Below, in pieces: positions 42,870 to 53,006 of a DNA stretch of 64,000 nucleotides. Every line of letters begins with the position of its first letter. Within the stretch, counting starts at the first letter, position 1. Source of the DNA: JAJYLM01 sp964547905 (GTDB taxonomy: Bacteria > JAMCPX01); the NCBI GenBank assembly GCA_964547905.1, contig CAZJPN010000050.1:1-64000 (forward strand). Reading direction: 5' to 3'. Both the position numbers and the translations under genes were made by a program. Below the pieces are notes generated by a model. It did not search any database, was not told the origin of the DNA, and saw only the letters and a list, made by a program, of their open reading frames with translations.

Positions 42870-42894
42870 CTGTTATAAACCATAATTCTTTCGC

Positions 42895-45753
42895 TTACAG
42901 GATCGTGCCTATGAAGAAATGCCACGCTGTTAGCGGTTCATTCGGTCTTTTGTCAAGCTTAAAACCGATATCAAGATTAAGAGCCCCGGCAGGTGTAACA
43001 TATCTTATACCGAAACCCGCGCTCTTCCTTATGTCGTGCATACCTGTCAGTTCAAAACCGGATGGAGATGACCAAACATTACCACCATCCGTAAACACAA
43101 CGCCGTCAAAACTATCTATCAATTTTAAACGAAACTCCGTCTGATAGTTAAGCATGATATCGCCTCCGACAGGAGTATTCCCTGGTCCCATAGGACCGAC
43201 ACTATCTTCGGCAAAACCTCTTATGGTGGATCCACCGCCAAGATAAAATCTTTTTTCTATAGGGAGGTCAATCGTCGTACCAAGCGGCCATGCATAACCA
43301 CCCCTTAGAGAAAGTACGTAGGTCAAGCTGCCGTTTATAGGTATATACTTTGTTGCCGCAGTATATAATTTTACGTATTCTTCCTGAGATAAAAACCAAC
43401 TCTTAGCCCAATCGACTCTGAATAGCTGTAAATATCCATTCGTAGGGTTGAATGGATTATTCCTGTCATCGATAAGTATAATCGGAGATACTATGCCAAG
43501 CTGCCTTTGTTCGAAATCCGCAGGAGTTAAAATGGCACCCGGCTGCACATCCATAGGCTCTCTTATTTCAAATTCATACTGAAGTGAGAGCTTTACGGCT
43601 GAGCCGATATTTCTGTCGAGTCCCAAAATTGTACTTTCTGACTTTAACCCATATCCTATCCAGAAGTTCCTTACATATGAATCTATAAGATTTATCCTGC
43701 CAGTCATATTGGTATTGAAGAGATAATTTTGGGTATAACCGAGTTCAATGACACGTTGATTCGTCAGGTAATTACTGTGATTAAACATGGGTTTTAATGC
43801 ATAAACGACGGGCTGCACACCGCCGTCCACATGAAAGTTTATGGACTTTGCGCTTCCCATTATATTGTTATCGTATAAGTCTATTGCCCCCCTATATCCC
43901 TCTACAGTGCCATAGCCAATAGAGAATGAAACACCTCTGGTTTTACGCTCTTTCACTATAACGGCTACATCGACTATGTTATTATGCATCGTATCGGATA
44001 TGGGTTTTATATCTGCACTCTCAAAATAACCTGTCCTCAAAAGATTTATTCTGCTCTGTATGATATTGTCGGGTATAAAATATCCTCCTGTTTTAAAATC
44101 AAGATTTTTCGTTATAACCCAGTCCGCTGTCTTGGTATTGCCGGCTATTATAATTTTGCCTATACGTATTCTGTTACCTTCCGTTATGTCGAAGTTTATC
44201 GATGCCTGATCATTGTGTATCGTGTAGTTGTAATTTACCTCTGCATTTATATAACCATGCGAGAAATAGAGCTGCTCTATCTGCCTTTTTATATCCTGCA
44301 CCTGCCACATATTGAATGGTCCGCCCATTTTTATCTTTTTTATCAACGACATTACTCTGTCATTCATATTCTCGGATACACCTCTTATACCAACACTACT
44401 CACAATGGTTTGCATACCCTCTTCTATGGAAATCGTTAAGTTAATCCATTCTTTTCTTTTATCTATAAAATCTATTCTTACACCTTTTATTCTGACATTG
44501 AGAAATCCGTTAATTTTATAGAGATAGATAATAGCCTTGAGATCGTTCTCTAACCTTGTTGGCGATAGTATCCCATTGTATTTGTAGTTGTAGACATAAG
44601 CATACATTTTCCATGGAGATGTGAGCATCTGTGCTCTGAGAGCTGAATAGCTTATATGGGTATTGCCGCTAAAGAAAATACCGGCAATGTAGATTTTTTG
44701 CCCCATGTGTATGTCGAAGATAACATGTATTCTTTTCTTTTTTATAATACTATAATCAACCCGGCAAAGATAATAGCCCCGATCCCGGAGTGCATTTTCA
44801 ATCCTGTTTTTATAAAGTTCGAAATTTATGAATCCTTCGTTCTTTTTTATTCCCATTATATCCATAAGTTCACTTTTGGTTAAGTATTCATTACCCGTAA
44901 ATCCCATAACATACATTGGACCGGCGGTTATGTTTATGTTTATATACGCTCCGAGAAAATTATCGGAGTACACAATCTCGGGTTTATGTATAGCCGCCTG
45001 CCAGTAACCTTGTGAATAATAATACGACTCGAGTATACCTGCTATATTGTCTATTTTACTCTTTACGACAATATCACCCGGGCTTATCCTCATTTTTTTT
45101 AAAAGAATGGAACTATTTATTTCAGGGTCACCCGTAATATCTATCTTTCTTATTTTTGCCGGGTATCCTTCTTTCACATCTACCTGCAGGTCAACGGTAT
45201 TGTAGGAAGTCGGTGTAAATGTTACGCTTACATTCACTGTCATATAACCATTATCGTTATAAAACTTTATTGCACGTTCTTTCACGACATCGATTAATTC
45301 ATTGTAAAAATGCGTATCCGGCTGCAAATAAATAGCATGCTCAAGCTCCTTAACCGACACACTTTTTACTCCATAAAATACTATTTTTGAAACATCGATA
45401 ATAGGTTTACAGATGTAGGTAAGATTTATTTTATTCTCTTCTGATTTAACATAAAGTTGAACGTTCGAACACTGTCCGGTCGAGTAGAGAAGCCTTATAG
45501 AGTCATCGGCATCCAATATGCTAAAAGGCTTTCCATTCTTAGTTTTTATAAGCTCTTTGATACCTTCCGTTTTTACGTCAGGAGGAAACCGCAGTGTAAC
45601 TCCGGATATAAGCATACCATTATACCGGTCTATGTTTAAATCAGCATAAGCAGGGTAAACCGAAAAAACAAATAAAATAACCGATATCAACAATACAGCA
45701 TAAAAAAAATCGTGATTCATTTTCAAATGAATTTTTGGCAAAAACCGATTCAT
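42895..45753 (-). CDS. Omp85-family outer-membrane assembly protein (TamA/BamA-like, about seven POTRA)
   Basis: The 952-residue product has a signal peptide (residues about 14-37), then roughly seven successive POTRA-like units that break near residues 117, 197, 280, 353, 448 and 528. Repeating marks are GN/GV...L..A, and ..G(Y/F)..A.V followed by V.EG. The barrel starts near residue 620 (FSIGYGTVEGYRGAIDLYDNN) and contains the lid-lock-type motif FYLGGGSTIRGFAED. TamA has three POTRA and BamA five, so this is unusually long. It directly follows tamB with overlapping TGATG, so it is the probable TamB partner, or the organism's BamA serving both tasks. Confidence 0.9.
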   Translation of the reverse strand: MNRFLPKIHLKMNHDFFYAVLLISVILFVFSVYPAYADLNIDRYNGMLISGVTLRFPPDVKTEGIKELIKTKNGKPFSILDADDSIRLLYSTGQCSNVQLYVKSEENKINLTYICKPIIDVSKIVFYGVKSVSVKELEHAIYLQPDTHFYNELIDVVKERAIKFYNDNGYMTVNVSVTFTPTSYNTVDLQVDVKEGYPAKIRKIDITGDPEINSSILLKKMRISPGDIVVKSKIDNIAGILESYYYSQGYWQAAIHKPEIVYSDNFLGAYININITAGPMYVMGFTGNEYLTKSELMDIMGIKKNEGFINFELYKNRIENALRDRGYYLCRVDYSIIKKKRIHVIFDIHMGQKIYIAGIFFSGNTHISYSALRAQMLTSPWKMYAYVYNYKYNGILSPTRLENDLKAIIYLYKINGFLNVRIKGVRIDFIDKRKEWINLTISIEEGMQTIVSSVGIRGVSENMNDRVMSLIKKIKMGGPFNMWQVQDIKRQIEQLYFSHGYINAEVNYNYTIHNDQASINFDITEGNRIRIGKIIIAGNTKTADWVITKNLDFKTGGYFIPDNIIQSRINLLRTGYFESADIKPISDTMHNNIVDVAVIVKERKTRGVSFSIGYGTVEGYRGAIDLYDNNIMGSAKSINFHVDGGVQPVVYALKPMFNHSNYLTNQRVIELGYTQNYLFNTNMTGRINLIDSYVRNFWIGYGLKSESTILGLDRNIGSAVKLSLQYEFEIREPMDVQPGAILTPADFEQRQLGIVSPIILIDDRNNPFNPTNGYLQLFRVDWAKSWFLSQEEYVKLYTAATKYIPINGSLTYVLSLRGGYAWPLGTTIDLPIEKRFYLGGGSTIRGFAEDSVGPMGPGNTPVGGDIMLNYQTEFRLKLIDSFDGVVFTDGGNVWSSPSGFELTGMHDIRKSAGFGIRYVTPAGALNLDIGFKLDKRPNEPLTAWHFFIGTIL

Positions 45754-48700
45754 CAGAATTCAAACTTGTATTTTAAATCACCGCCCAAGTTGCCGATATT
45801 GTTGTTAGAGGTGTTCGATTGCATTGTAGAAATATTGTTATCCCAGCTGCCCACGAAATAAAGACTTCTGCTTAACCTGTATTCACTCTGAAAACGCTGC
45901 AGGTTGTATCCGCTTAGATCATAAGAGTACATTATATCCAGATCATTGGTAAGGCGTTTTGTAACCGTGAGCCTTATGCTTGTTGTAGATGCCCCTATCG
46001 GGTAATATGGTTCTACCTGAATGTTATCTATCCAGAAAAGCCTTCTGAATTTATTAAGATTTTGATTGCCAACCAATTCAGAAAAGATGTCCTTTGCTAA
46101 CTTACTGCCCACCGCTGTCCCAACCTCATAAGCTGCGGCTGAACTTATTCCGCTCTTCATCAAATCAGCCGGCGTTACTCCATAAGTAAGCAGGCTGATT
46201 ATATCCATTTCATCGAGATTCGGCGGATAAGATGTAAGACTTACATTTAATTTATCAAGTTCTCCGGCAATGGTTAGATATATACTGTACTCCGTATATT
46301 CATTGTTTACCATAAATTGCTGGCTCGTAGAAGCTCTTAAATCTACAAATGGATTGTGCAAATGTTCGCTGGTATATGTAACAACGGCATTATCAATACC
46401 GAAAACGGTCGACCTGTAATAGAGCTTTCCATCGCTTGTAGAGATGTTACCAACTATCACAGGATTATCCACATCACCTGTAATTTTCAGTTCCGCACTC
46501 AAAATACTGTTTATGATATTATTATCTATAAAAATGCTGTTTTCCGCTCCGACGTTAATATTCAACTTCAATGGGTGCCCTTTTTTTTGTTCTATGATTT
46601 GAGGTTCATATCTCCTGCGCTGAAATTTAAGCATTTCATCTTCCCAGTTTATGTAATCCGTGTATGTCGCATCCAAGATTTTTATGTTACCTTCAAGTAC
46701 AGGCTGGGGATAGTTACCTTGCAGGTCGAGATCGCCCTCCAACCGCATTGGAATTGTGTTGGCATAAACAAAGCTGATACCTTTCAAGTTCAAAGAAATA
46801 TCAAATAGTTTCGGCAACACTCCCTCCATTACAATCCTTCCGTTACCGGACATTGTCCCTGAATTTATATTCCCCGTCATGTCCTTTATGATTATATTGT
46901 TGCCGGCCATAAGCACGGATATGTGTAAACCTGAAACAGATATCGGCTGTTCAGCTAATGTAGCGTTACCATTCAGATCTGCATTACCATTGAATAAAAC
47001 ATTATCTTTTTCGCCATATATTCTTGCATTAATTTTGAATTTACCGTTTGCACCGGCAAATATGTTTGTAAAAACGGGTAAATAGCTTAAATCAATATCT
47101 GCATCAACAAGCGTATCAATACTACCCTTTAAATTGAAAAACCCCTTCAATGAAACAAGGCTGTTTTTACCCTTTATGGAAAATTCTCTGAAGTATATAT
47201 TATCCTTTGCAATATCTATAAACACCGGTTTATCATTCTCGAATACTGCAAAGTTAGCACCAAATGATACGTTGTTAAGATATACGTATCCAACGAGAGA
47301 ATCGGGTAAATCTTTGAGCCTGCCTACAAGCCATAATGTTCCCGTGACATCAGAGGTTAAACCGATGCCGGATAAAATCGACAATACAGGATGCACATTG
47401 AATTTATCAAATTGGGTCCTGAGCCGGAAAGGATACCCATCCCTTATATCAAGTTCGGCTTTGATGTCTAAACTACCGTCAAACACTTCAGCAATGGTTG
47501 AGAACACCCTGTCTGAAAAACTAACAGATGCGGAACAATCCGGTATACCTACATTATCATAAGTTATATTCTTTAATTTCAAATTCATGCTGCCGATGGG
47601 ATTATACACCGTTCCGGTAATATCACCCGCAAAAGATGAAACAGCTTTTACATGAGGGTCCAGTCTTACTATTGTATTCATATTATCGATGCTGAATCTT
47701 TCTGTATCAAAATCTACAGCTATATTACCATTTTCTGAAATGTGTCCTCCTATGTGGAGATTATCTTCACCCTTTTTAAACACGGCGCTATCTATATTGA
47801 ACACACCATGATCCATGGTCATTTTTAGATAGCCGCTGTCAAATGATTGGAAGTAAATGTCCGGATGCAGGAAAGAAAGATCCGCATAACCACTCATCGT
47901 CCCGATCGGTCCATCAAACCTTACGCTGCCTGTTACATAGCCCCCCACGGTAAACCCATTTAGAAACGACCGCGTATTGGTCTGCATCTCTTCCAACCGG
48001 GTAAATTTGTAGCCTATGTTATCGGCAATATCCTTCAACAAAACGGGTTGAAGTTTTGCATCCATATGCAGTTCGACATCTTTTGTAAATTGTATACCAC
48101 CATCAACGTGCATCCTCGAATCGCCTTTGACAGCCCTTACGGAGTTGAGAAAAAGAACATTTTTACTGAAGTTTATTACGCCCGTTACATTACCCAATTT
48201 TATATGTTCCATGCTATAATTATTGAAAGAAACATCTCCGTGAATAACTATATCCTTAAAAGGGCCTGCCACATATCCCTGAACACTGCCAATGCCTGTG
48301 TAAGACATAGAAGCAATCGGGCTTACATCATGCATGTCCATTTGCACTGAATCAAACTGCGAAAACATTGCACCTGTAAAATATAATGCCGTATCTGCAT
48401 GCAATAAAGAATCGGAGGATTTGATAGTTGTTTCTGTGATATACGCACATTGATTGGTAATGATAAGCCCTGATCGGATGTCAACAGGCTTGACAACCAT
48501 AATGGTATTTTTTTTCCTGCTCCTGAAAAAATCGTCGTATACGGAAAACCTTATGAATTGCAAATCAAAATCACCGGAGAAATACACAGGATTGAACTCA
48601 CCTTTAACTTCTATTCGCCCCGTTATATCTGCATCCACATATGGATTAGGTACGGTCAAAGCATACAGCATCTCACCGAAACTTATACCTTTAAGATCCA

Positions 48701-49760
48701 GTGAGAATTCCGCAGGAAGTTCATCATTCGAAAAATCTATGTCCCCGTTAAATTTAACCGTGCCTTTGGCTATCGAAACATCCGCCTTTTTTATATAAAG
48801 TTTTTGCGACTTAAATACATAGGATAGATCGCCCGTACCACCTCTTATGTGTCCTATTCCCATATCACGAAAACCTACATCCCCGGATGAGGAAGGATTT
48901 AGTATGCTACCTTTGACACTTCCGTCAAATTTATAATCTCCGCTCAGCTCGGGTATTGATACCGGAAGCGTTTTTATGAATGTATTGAATTGCTGTATGT
49001 TATCAACCGATGCTTTTAACCTTAAATCGAGGTATGGATTGTCATAATCGTTTACACTCCCATGGACAACAAAACTGAATGAATTTGATCGTATTCTTAA
49101 GCTGTTTATAGATATATCTCTATTTATAATAGCACCATTGAACTCACTGTCCGATAGTGTAATAGTGCTGCCGTACCTTGATAGAGACAGTCCTTTTATA
49201 TCCACGACACCGTTTACGCTTTTACCCGCAAGCTCCGGATATACATTCATTGAAACATCCTTCGCTACAACATCGGTACTGGAAGCGGGCATACTGATTG
49301 AAAGGGCTGTATTGCTTACAACAACATGTTGAATGGTAACCGGAAGCTCTCCAGCTATTTTATTAATATCTATGGCTGTTGTTTTGCCATGCATTTTTCC
49401 CGGAAGTTTTTTGTTTATCACGAGTGACACCTTTGCATCATTTATATAAACCACCTTCAATTGAGGCTTTTTTTTGAGTATGCTCGGCGGTTCGAATACA
49501 ACAGTCAATTTTCCTATTTCGGCTTTATAACTTGCATCACCTTTTATGAGGAGCGAAGATAAGGTTACACTTGAAGATAAAATGGATATATCTATTCTTC
49601 CTATAGAGACATGTATGCCTGTTTTATCCGTTATGAATTTTTCGATTCTACCCTTGAAAAGATTTTCTACTACGTCGGTTCTTAAAATCACAACAATGGC
49701 AAGCATCAGCAGAAGGATGATGCCGTAAAATATATACGCCTTAGTCTTTCTTTTTTTCAT
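45753..49760 (-). CDS. tamB: TamB-like translocation and assembly module protein
   Basis: The 1335-residue product has one N-terminal membrane anchor (AYIFYGIILLLMLAIVVIL) and a very long beta-rich AsmA/DUF490-type body of repeating amphipathic strands. It ends with the conserved TamB C-terminal domain (about 1080-1335: VGNISTSDGKLYYRSTVFGIDNAVVTY, PPNLDEMDIISLLTYGVTP). TamB-type proteins form a hydrophobic groove that spans the periplasm and are implicated in phospholipid transport and outer-membrane protein assembly. The gene starts within yacG (20-base overlap) and its TGA overlaps the Omp85 ATG. Confidence 0.92.
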   Translation of the reverse strand: MKKRKTKAYIFYGIILLLMLAIVVILRTDVVENLFKGRIEKFITDKTGIHVSIGRIDISILSSSVTLSSLLIKGDASYKAEIGKLTVVFEPPSILKKKPQLKVVYINDAKVSLVINKKLPGKMHGKTTAIDINKIAGELPVTIQHVVVSNTALSISMPASSTDVVAKDVSMNVYPELAGKSVNGVVDIKGLSLSRYGSTITLSDSEFNGAIINRDISINSLRIRSNSFSFVVHGSVNDYDNPYLDLRLKASVDNIQQFNTFIKTLPVSIPELSGDYKFDGSVKGSILNPSSSGDVGFRDMGIGHIRGGTGDLSYVFKSQKLYIKKADVSIAKGTVKFNGDIDFSNDELPAEFSLDLKGISFGEMLYALTVPNPYVDADITGRIEVKGEFNPVYFSGDFDLQFIRFSVYDDFFRSRKKNTIMVVKPVDIRSGLIITNQCAYITETTIKSSDSLLHADTALYFTGAMFSQFDSVQMDMHDVSPIASMSYTGIGSVQGYVAGPFKDIVIHGDVSFNNYSMEHIKLGNVTGVINFSKNVLFLNSVRAVKGDSRMHVDGGIQFTKDVELHMDAKLQPVLLKDIADNIGYKFTRLEEMQTNTRSFLNGFTVGGYVTGSVRFDGPIGTMSGYADLSFLHPDIYFQSFDSGYLKMTMDHGVFNIDSAVFKKGEDNLHIGGHISENGNIAVDFDTERFSIDNMNTIVRLDPHVKAVSSFAGDITGTVYNPIGSMNLKLKNITYDNVGIPDCSASVSFSDRVFSTIAEVFDGSLDIKAELDIRDGYPFRLRTQFDKFNVHPVLSILSGIGLTSDVTGTLWLVGRLKDLPDSLVGYVYLNNVSFGANFAVFENDKPVFIDIAKDNIYFREFSIKGKNSLVSLKGFFNLKGSIDTLVDADIDLSYLPVFTNIFAGANGKFKINARIYGEKDNVLFNGNADLNGNATLAEQPISVSGLHISVLMAGNNIIIKDMTGNINSGTMSGNGRIVMEGVLPKLFDISLNLKGISFVYANTIPMRLEGDLDLQGNYPQPVLEGNIKILDATYTDYINWEDEMLKFQRRRYEPQIIEQKKGHPLKLNINVGAENSIFIDNNIINSILSAELKITGDVDNPVIVGNISTSDGKLYYRSTVFGIDNAVVTYTSEHLHNPFVDLRASTSQQFMVNNEYTEYSIYLTIAGELDKLNVSLTSYPPNLDEMDIISLLTYGVTPADLMKSGISSAAAYEVGTAVGSKLAKDIFSELVGNQNLNKFRRLFWIDNIQVEPYYPIGASTTSIRLTVTKRLTNDLDIMYSYDLSGYNLQRFQSEYRLSRSLYFVGSWDNNISTMQSNTSNNNIGNLGGDLKYKFEF

Positions 49761-49920
49761 CTTTCACTTCTACCGTATCCGGCTTTTGTCCCTGCACGCG
49801 GTATTCCTCCTTAAGCCATTTACCGAGATCTATCATTTTACATCTATAGGAACAGAATGGTCTATATGGATTCCCTTCCCAACCGATCTTTTTTTTGCAT
49901 ACAGGACATCGAATATTCAT
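49741..49920 (-). CDS. yacG: YacG-type zinc-finger protein (DNA gyrase inhibitor family)
   Basis: This 59-residue gene is easy to miss because of its size. The product begins MNIRCPVCKKKIGWEGNPY, then RPFCSYRCKMIDLGKWLKEEY. Cys5, Cys8, Cys23 and Cys27 form the CxxC...CxxxC zinc site, and the PFCS.RCK.IDLG.WL block is the YacG signature. In E. coli YacG binds GyrB and inhibits DNA gyrase. The Lys-rich tail is typical. No clear ribosome site precedes the ATG. The tamB ATG lies inside its last codons, so the two are cotranscribed. Confidence 0.92.
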   Translation of the reverse strand: MNIRCPVCKKKIGWEGNPYRPFCSYRCKMIDLGKWLKEEYRVQGQKPDTVEVKDEKKKD

Positions 49921-49990
49921 ATAGTTAATTATATAGCAGCAAAACAGGAGGTTTTAAAGAAAATAAAATGATCTAAAAATGATTTGTCTG

Positions 49991-50629
49991 CTAATCTATA
50001 AGCCTCTGTCTGAGTGCTATTGCCACTGCCTCCGTTTTATCCGAGGCTCCAAGTTTTTCGTACACCTTTTTAAGATGTCTTTTTACCGTCTCTTCACTTA
50101 TGGAGAAAGCTGTTGCTATTTCCTTGTATCGTTTCCCGTCCGAAAGCATCGAAAGTATACCAAGCTCTATGCTGGACAACACCTTGCTCTTTTCTATCTG
50201 CATATCCACAGCAATTTTTTTGAGAACAGGGAGCGTGACTGCCGATTGAAGAAAACCGTTGCCATGATAAACAGAGCGAATTGCATTAACAAGTTCAACG
50301 GAACTTACGTCTTTCAAAAGATATCCTTTTGCTCCGGCATGTATGGATTCAAAAACATAATTAGGGTTATCGTACATTGAAAGTACAATCACACTGCACT
50401 TCTTAAAATCTCTGACAATTTTCGGGATAAGCGATATCCCTCCCACATTTTTCATCTTTATATCAAGCAGCATCACATCGACTTTAATTTTTCCGAGTAT
50501 GCCCAGAACTTCATCGCCATCTTTCGCTTCGGCTACAACTCTCATGTCGTTCTGATTGTTTATAATATACTTTATACCTTCCCTGACAACCTTATGATCA
50601 TCAACAAGCATTACCGAGATATTGTTCAT
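49991..50629 (-). CDS. NarL/LuxR-family response regulator
   Basis: From the ATG at 50629 the product is 212 residues. The receiver domain has VDDHKVVREG, phospho-acceptor Asp in VMLLDIKMKNVGG, VLSMYDN and conserved Lys in AKGYLLKDVS. The C-terminal LuxR-type helix-turn-helix reads GKRYKEIATAFSISEETVKRHLKKVYEKLGASDKTEAV. No histidine kinase is adjacent, so it is an orphan here. A longer form from a TTG at 50665 would add 12 hydrophobic residues and is unlikely. It is transcribed away from the epimerase gene. Confidence 0.92.
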   Translation of the reverse strand: MNNISVMLVDDHKVVREGIKYIINNQNDMRVVAEAKDGDEVLGILGKIKVDVMLLDIKMKNVGGISLIPKIVRDFKKCSVIVLSMYDNPNYVFESIHAGAKGYLLKDVSSVELVNAIRSVYHGNGFLQSAVTLPVLKKIAVDMQIEKSKVLSSIELGILSMLSDGKRYKEIATAFSISEETVKRHLKKVYEKLGASDKTEAVAIALRQRLID

Positions 50630-50688
50630 ATGGATGCTTATAAACAAAAAAATTACTTTTTTCAAACATTACTTTCAACACCGCCAAC

Positions 50689-50717
50689 TTGACATAAAAG
50701 ACCAAAAGAGTGATTCT
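50689..50717 (+). promoter_or_regulatory. candidate promoter of the epimerase/acyltransferase pair
   Basis: A perfect TTGACA (50689-50694), 17 bases, then TGATTCT (-10 GATTCT, with an upstream TG). The -10 is weak. The plus-strand gene starts at 50744. Confidence 0.4.
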
Positions 50718-50743
50718 TTAACTCAAGGCACGGTAAAATTTAT

Positions 50744-51751
50744 ATGCGGAACAAAAAGGCCGATACAAAAATTATCAAGAATATAAGAAAGATAGCCATA
50801 ACAGGAGTAAACAGCTTTATAGGCTGCAATCTTACCAGGCAACTCTCCCACAATCCGAAGTACAAAATCATAGCAATAGATATAAGAAAACCGGACTTTC
50901 TCGGGAAAAATATCAAATTTTATAAGATCGATCTTACAGAACCAATGATTGACGCCGTAATTGCAGGGATCTTCAAAAAAGAGGGTATTGACGAAGTTAT
51001 ACATCTTGCATTTTTATCCGGACCGATAAAGAATACCTCCCTTTCACACGAGCTTGAAGTAATAGGCACGCTAAACATACTCCATGCGTCATCAGCGGTA
51101 AAATTAAAGAAATTCATAATAAGATCGACAACCATGGCATACGGTGCAAACGCAACAAACCCAAACTTTCTTACAGAAGAACATCCTTTAATGGCAGACC
51201 CAAAGATGGAGTACCTAAAAGATAAGGTAGAAGTAGAATATCTTGTTAAGAGGTTTAAAGAAAAAAATCCTCAAGCCACGGTCACTGCTTTAAGACTATG
51301 CGCAATAATGGGTCCGACAGTGAAAAACTTTTTAACTTCCTACTTTGCAAGTCCCGTAATACTTACAATACTCGGGTTTGATCCGCTGTTTCAATTTGTA
51401 CACGAGGAGGATGTTATAGATATTTTCAGGGTAGTTGTCGAGGACGATTATCCGGGTATATTCAATATAGTGGGAAGGGGTGTTCTTCCGTTCAGTACCA
51501 TACTAAAACTATCCGGTAAGATCGGCATCCCAATCCCGTATAAGATAGCATACTCAATGGTAGGGGTATTGTGGTCAGCCAATTTATCTCCGGTACCACC
51601 AACTTTTCTCGACTTCCTTAAATACACATGGCTTGCAGATGGGGCTAAAGCAAAAAAGATAATGAAATTTGAAGCACGCTACAAAATAAAAGATACACTG
51701 AAAAGTCTTACGGGAACCTATCGTCTGAGGGAATTAAAGCTGGTGGGTTGA
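50744..51751 (+). CDS. NAD-dependent epimerase/dehydratase (extended SDR)
   Basis: The 335-residue product has an N-terminal Rossmann motif (KIAITGVNSFIGCNLTRQL, a variant of TGxxGxxG with Asn-Ser in the middle), VIHLAFLSGP, the serine region STTMAYG, the catalytic YLKDK (YxxxK) and LRLCAIMGP. This is the sugar-nucleotide epimerase/NDP-sugar dehydratase class. The substrate is unknown. The acyltransferase start overlaps its stop, so the two proteins probably act in one lipid or glycolipid pathway. Confidence 0.85.
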   Translation: MRNKKADTKIIKNIRKIAITGVNSFIGCNLTRQLSHNPKYKIIAIDIRKPDFLGKNIKFYKIDLTEPMIDAVIAGIFKKEGIDEVIHLAFLSGPIKNTSLSHELEVIGTLNILHASSAVKLKKFIIRSTTMAYGANATNPNFLTEEHPLMADPKMEYLKDKVEVEYLVKRFKEKNPQATVTALRLCAIMGPTVKNFLTSYFASPVILTILGFDPLFQFVHEEDVIDIFRVVVEDDYPGIFNIVGRGVLPFSTILKLSGKIGIPIPYKIAYSMVGVLWSANLSPVPPTFLDFLKYTWLADGAKAKKIMKFEARYKIKDTLKSLTGTYRLRELKLVG

Positions 51752-51759
51752 AAATAATC

Positions 51760-52731
51760 ATGGGGAAAAGCATGCACAAAAACAACATACCGTCTTTATC
51801 CTCAAAAACAAAACATTCTGTAAATACAAAGGGATCCCACGCTGGGTTTACCCTTGCTCCTGCCTTAACCGGAAAGGTAAAGGAATTCTTTTCTCAATTC
51901 TCCACAAAAAAGATCAAAGAGCAACTATCCGGTATAACTATGTGGGCAACCTCTATGGAGATTGATGAATTCGGACTCGATCCGATATTTACGGCAAAAG
52001 CAAAGGTCTTCTTCGATCTGCTTTATGACAAATGGTGGAGGATAGAAGCTATCGACATGCATAACATACCTTCGTCAGGCAGGGCATTGCTCGTTTCCAA
52101 TCATTCAGGGGGAATCCCGATAGACGGAGCCATGATCGTAACATCCATTGTCAAAAAACATCCTGTTAAACGGATCGCAAGACCACTCGTGGAAGACTTT
52201 GCATATTACATGCCGTTCGTGAATTCGTTTCTTATAAAAACAGGAAGTGTAAGGGCATCCCAGGAAAATGCGGAAAGATTACTCGAAAAGGAACAACTTG
52301 TCATAGTCTTCCCGGAAGGCATAAAAGGCATAGGTAAGCCTTTTAAGGACAGGTATAAATTGCAGAGATTCGGAAGGGGTGGATACATAAAACTTGCAAT
52401 AAAAACACATTCACCGATTATACCGGTAGCAGTTGTCGGTGCAGAAGAAGCCTATCCGATTATAGGAAGAATCGACTGGCTTGGTAAAATATTCGGCGTT
52501 CCGTACCTCCCGACAACACTATTTTTTCCATGGCTCGGACCTATTGGAGCAATACCACTTCCAACAAAGTGGTATATAAAATACGGCAAACCGATTGACA
52601 TGGAAAAGTATAGTGAGCATGACATCGATGACGATATTCTTATAAACAGATTATCCGAAAATGTAAGAACACGTATACAACAAATGTTAACAGAAATGCT
52701 CAAGCAAAGAAAATCCATATTCTTCGGCTAA
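51760..52731 (+). CDS. lysophospholipid acyltransferase family protein (PlsC-like)
   Basis: The roughly 323-residue product carries the glycerolipid acyltransferase motifs: block I NHSGGIPID (HX4D), block III FPEGIKGIGK, and IPVAVVGAEEAYPII. The first 80 residues are basic and low in hydrophobics, longer than in plain PlsC, and resemble the DUF-type acyltransferases found with SDR partners. It uses acyl-CoA or acyl-ACP to acylate a lysolipid at the membrane. Start is uncertain: TTG 51748, ATG 51760 and ATG 51772 are all possible. The gene ends just before a copy of the gene-end palindrome and tRNA-Phe. Confidence 0.82.
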   Translation: MGKSMHKNNIPSLSSKTKHSVNTKGSHAGFTLAPALTGKVKEFFSQFSTKKIKEQLSGITMWATSMEIDEFGLDPIFTAKAKVFFDLLYDKWWRIEAIDMHNIPSSGRALLVSNHSGGIPIDGAMIVTSIVKKHPVKRIARPLVEDFAYYMPFVNSFLIKTGSVRASQENAERLLEKEQLVIVFPEGIKGIGKPFKDRYKLQRFGRGGYIKLAIKTHSPIIPVAVVGAEEAYPIIGRIDWLGKIFGVPYLPTTLFFPWLGPIGAIPLPTKWYIKYGKPIDMEKYSEHDIDDDILINRLSENVRTRIQQMLTEMLKQRKSIFFG

Positions 52732-52734
52732 CTC

Positions 52735-52757
52735 GCAAAAATTGCATTTTTCGGTTC
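52735..52757. repeat. gene-end motif copy (CGCAAAAATTGCATTTTTCGG)
   Basis: Palindrome-like CGCAAAAATTGCATTTTTCGG, four bases after the acyltransferase stop, followed by TTCAA. It may act as a weak terminator. Confidence 0.55.
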
Positions 52758-52763
52758 AAACAC

Positions 52764-52791
52764 TTGACTATAAAAATAATTTCTACATAAT
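52764..52791 (+). promoter_or_regulatory. promoter of tRNA-Phe
   Basis: TTGACT (52764-52769), 16 bases, CATAAT (52786-52791). Transcription would start about five bases before the mature tRNA 5' end at 52803. Confidence 0.65.
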
Positions 52792-52802
52792 GAAGTCTTC
52801 AT

Positions 52803-52875
<73 letters not shown>

Positions 52876-53006
52876 TTTTGCTTTTCAATAGATTAGTCGA
52901 TCCTCTCTACGTCTCAATTCACTCCTGCTACCGTTTTTGCTATAATATTGTTGAAACTCTGTTAACCCAAAAACCTTATCTCTTTAAAATTTGTAGCCTC
53001 GCCTCA

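Noticed and set aside
42895..45753. Annotating the Omp85 protein as plain BamA
   Set aside because: It has about seven POTRA units and directly follows tamB, which fits a TamA-type partner at least as well. The choice needs a genome-wide check for another Omp85.
49940..49990. GGAGG followed by ATG on the plus strand
   Set aside because: The frame stops after two codons (ATG ATC TAA).
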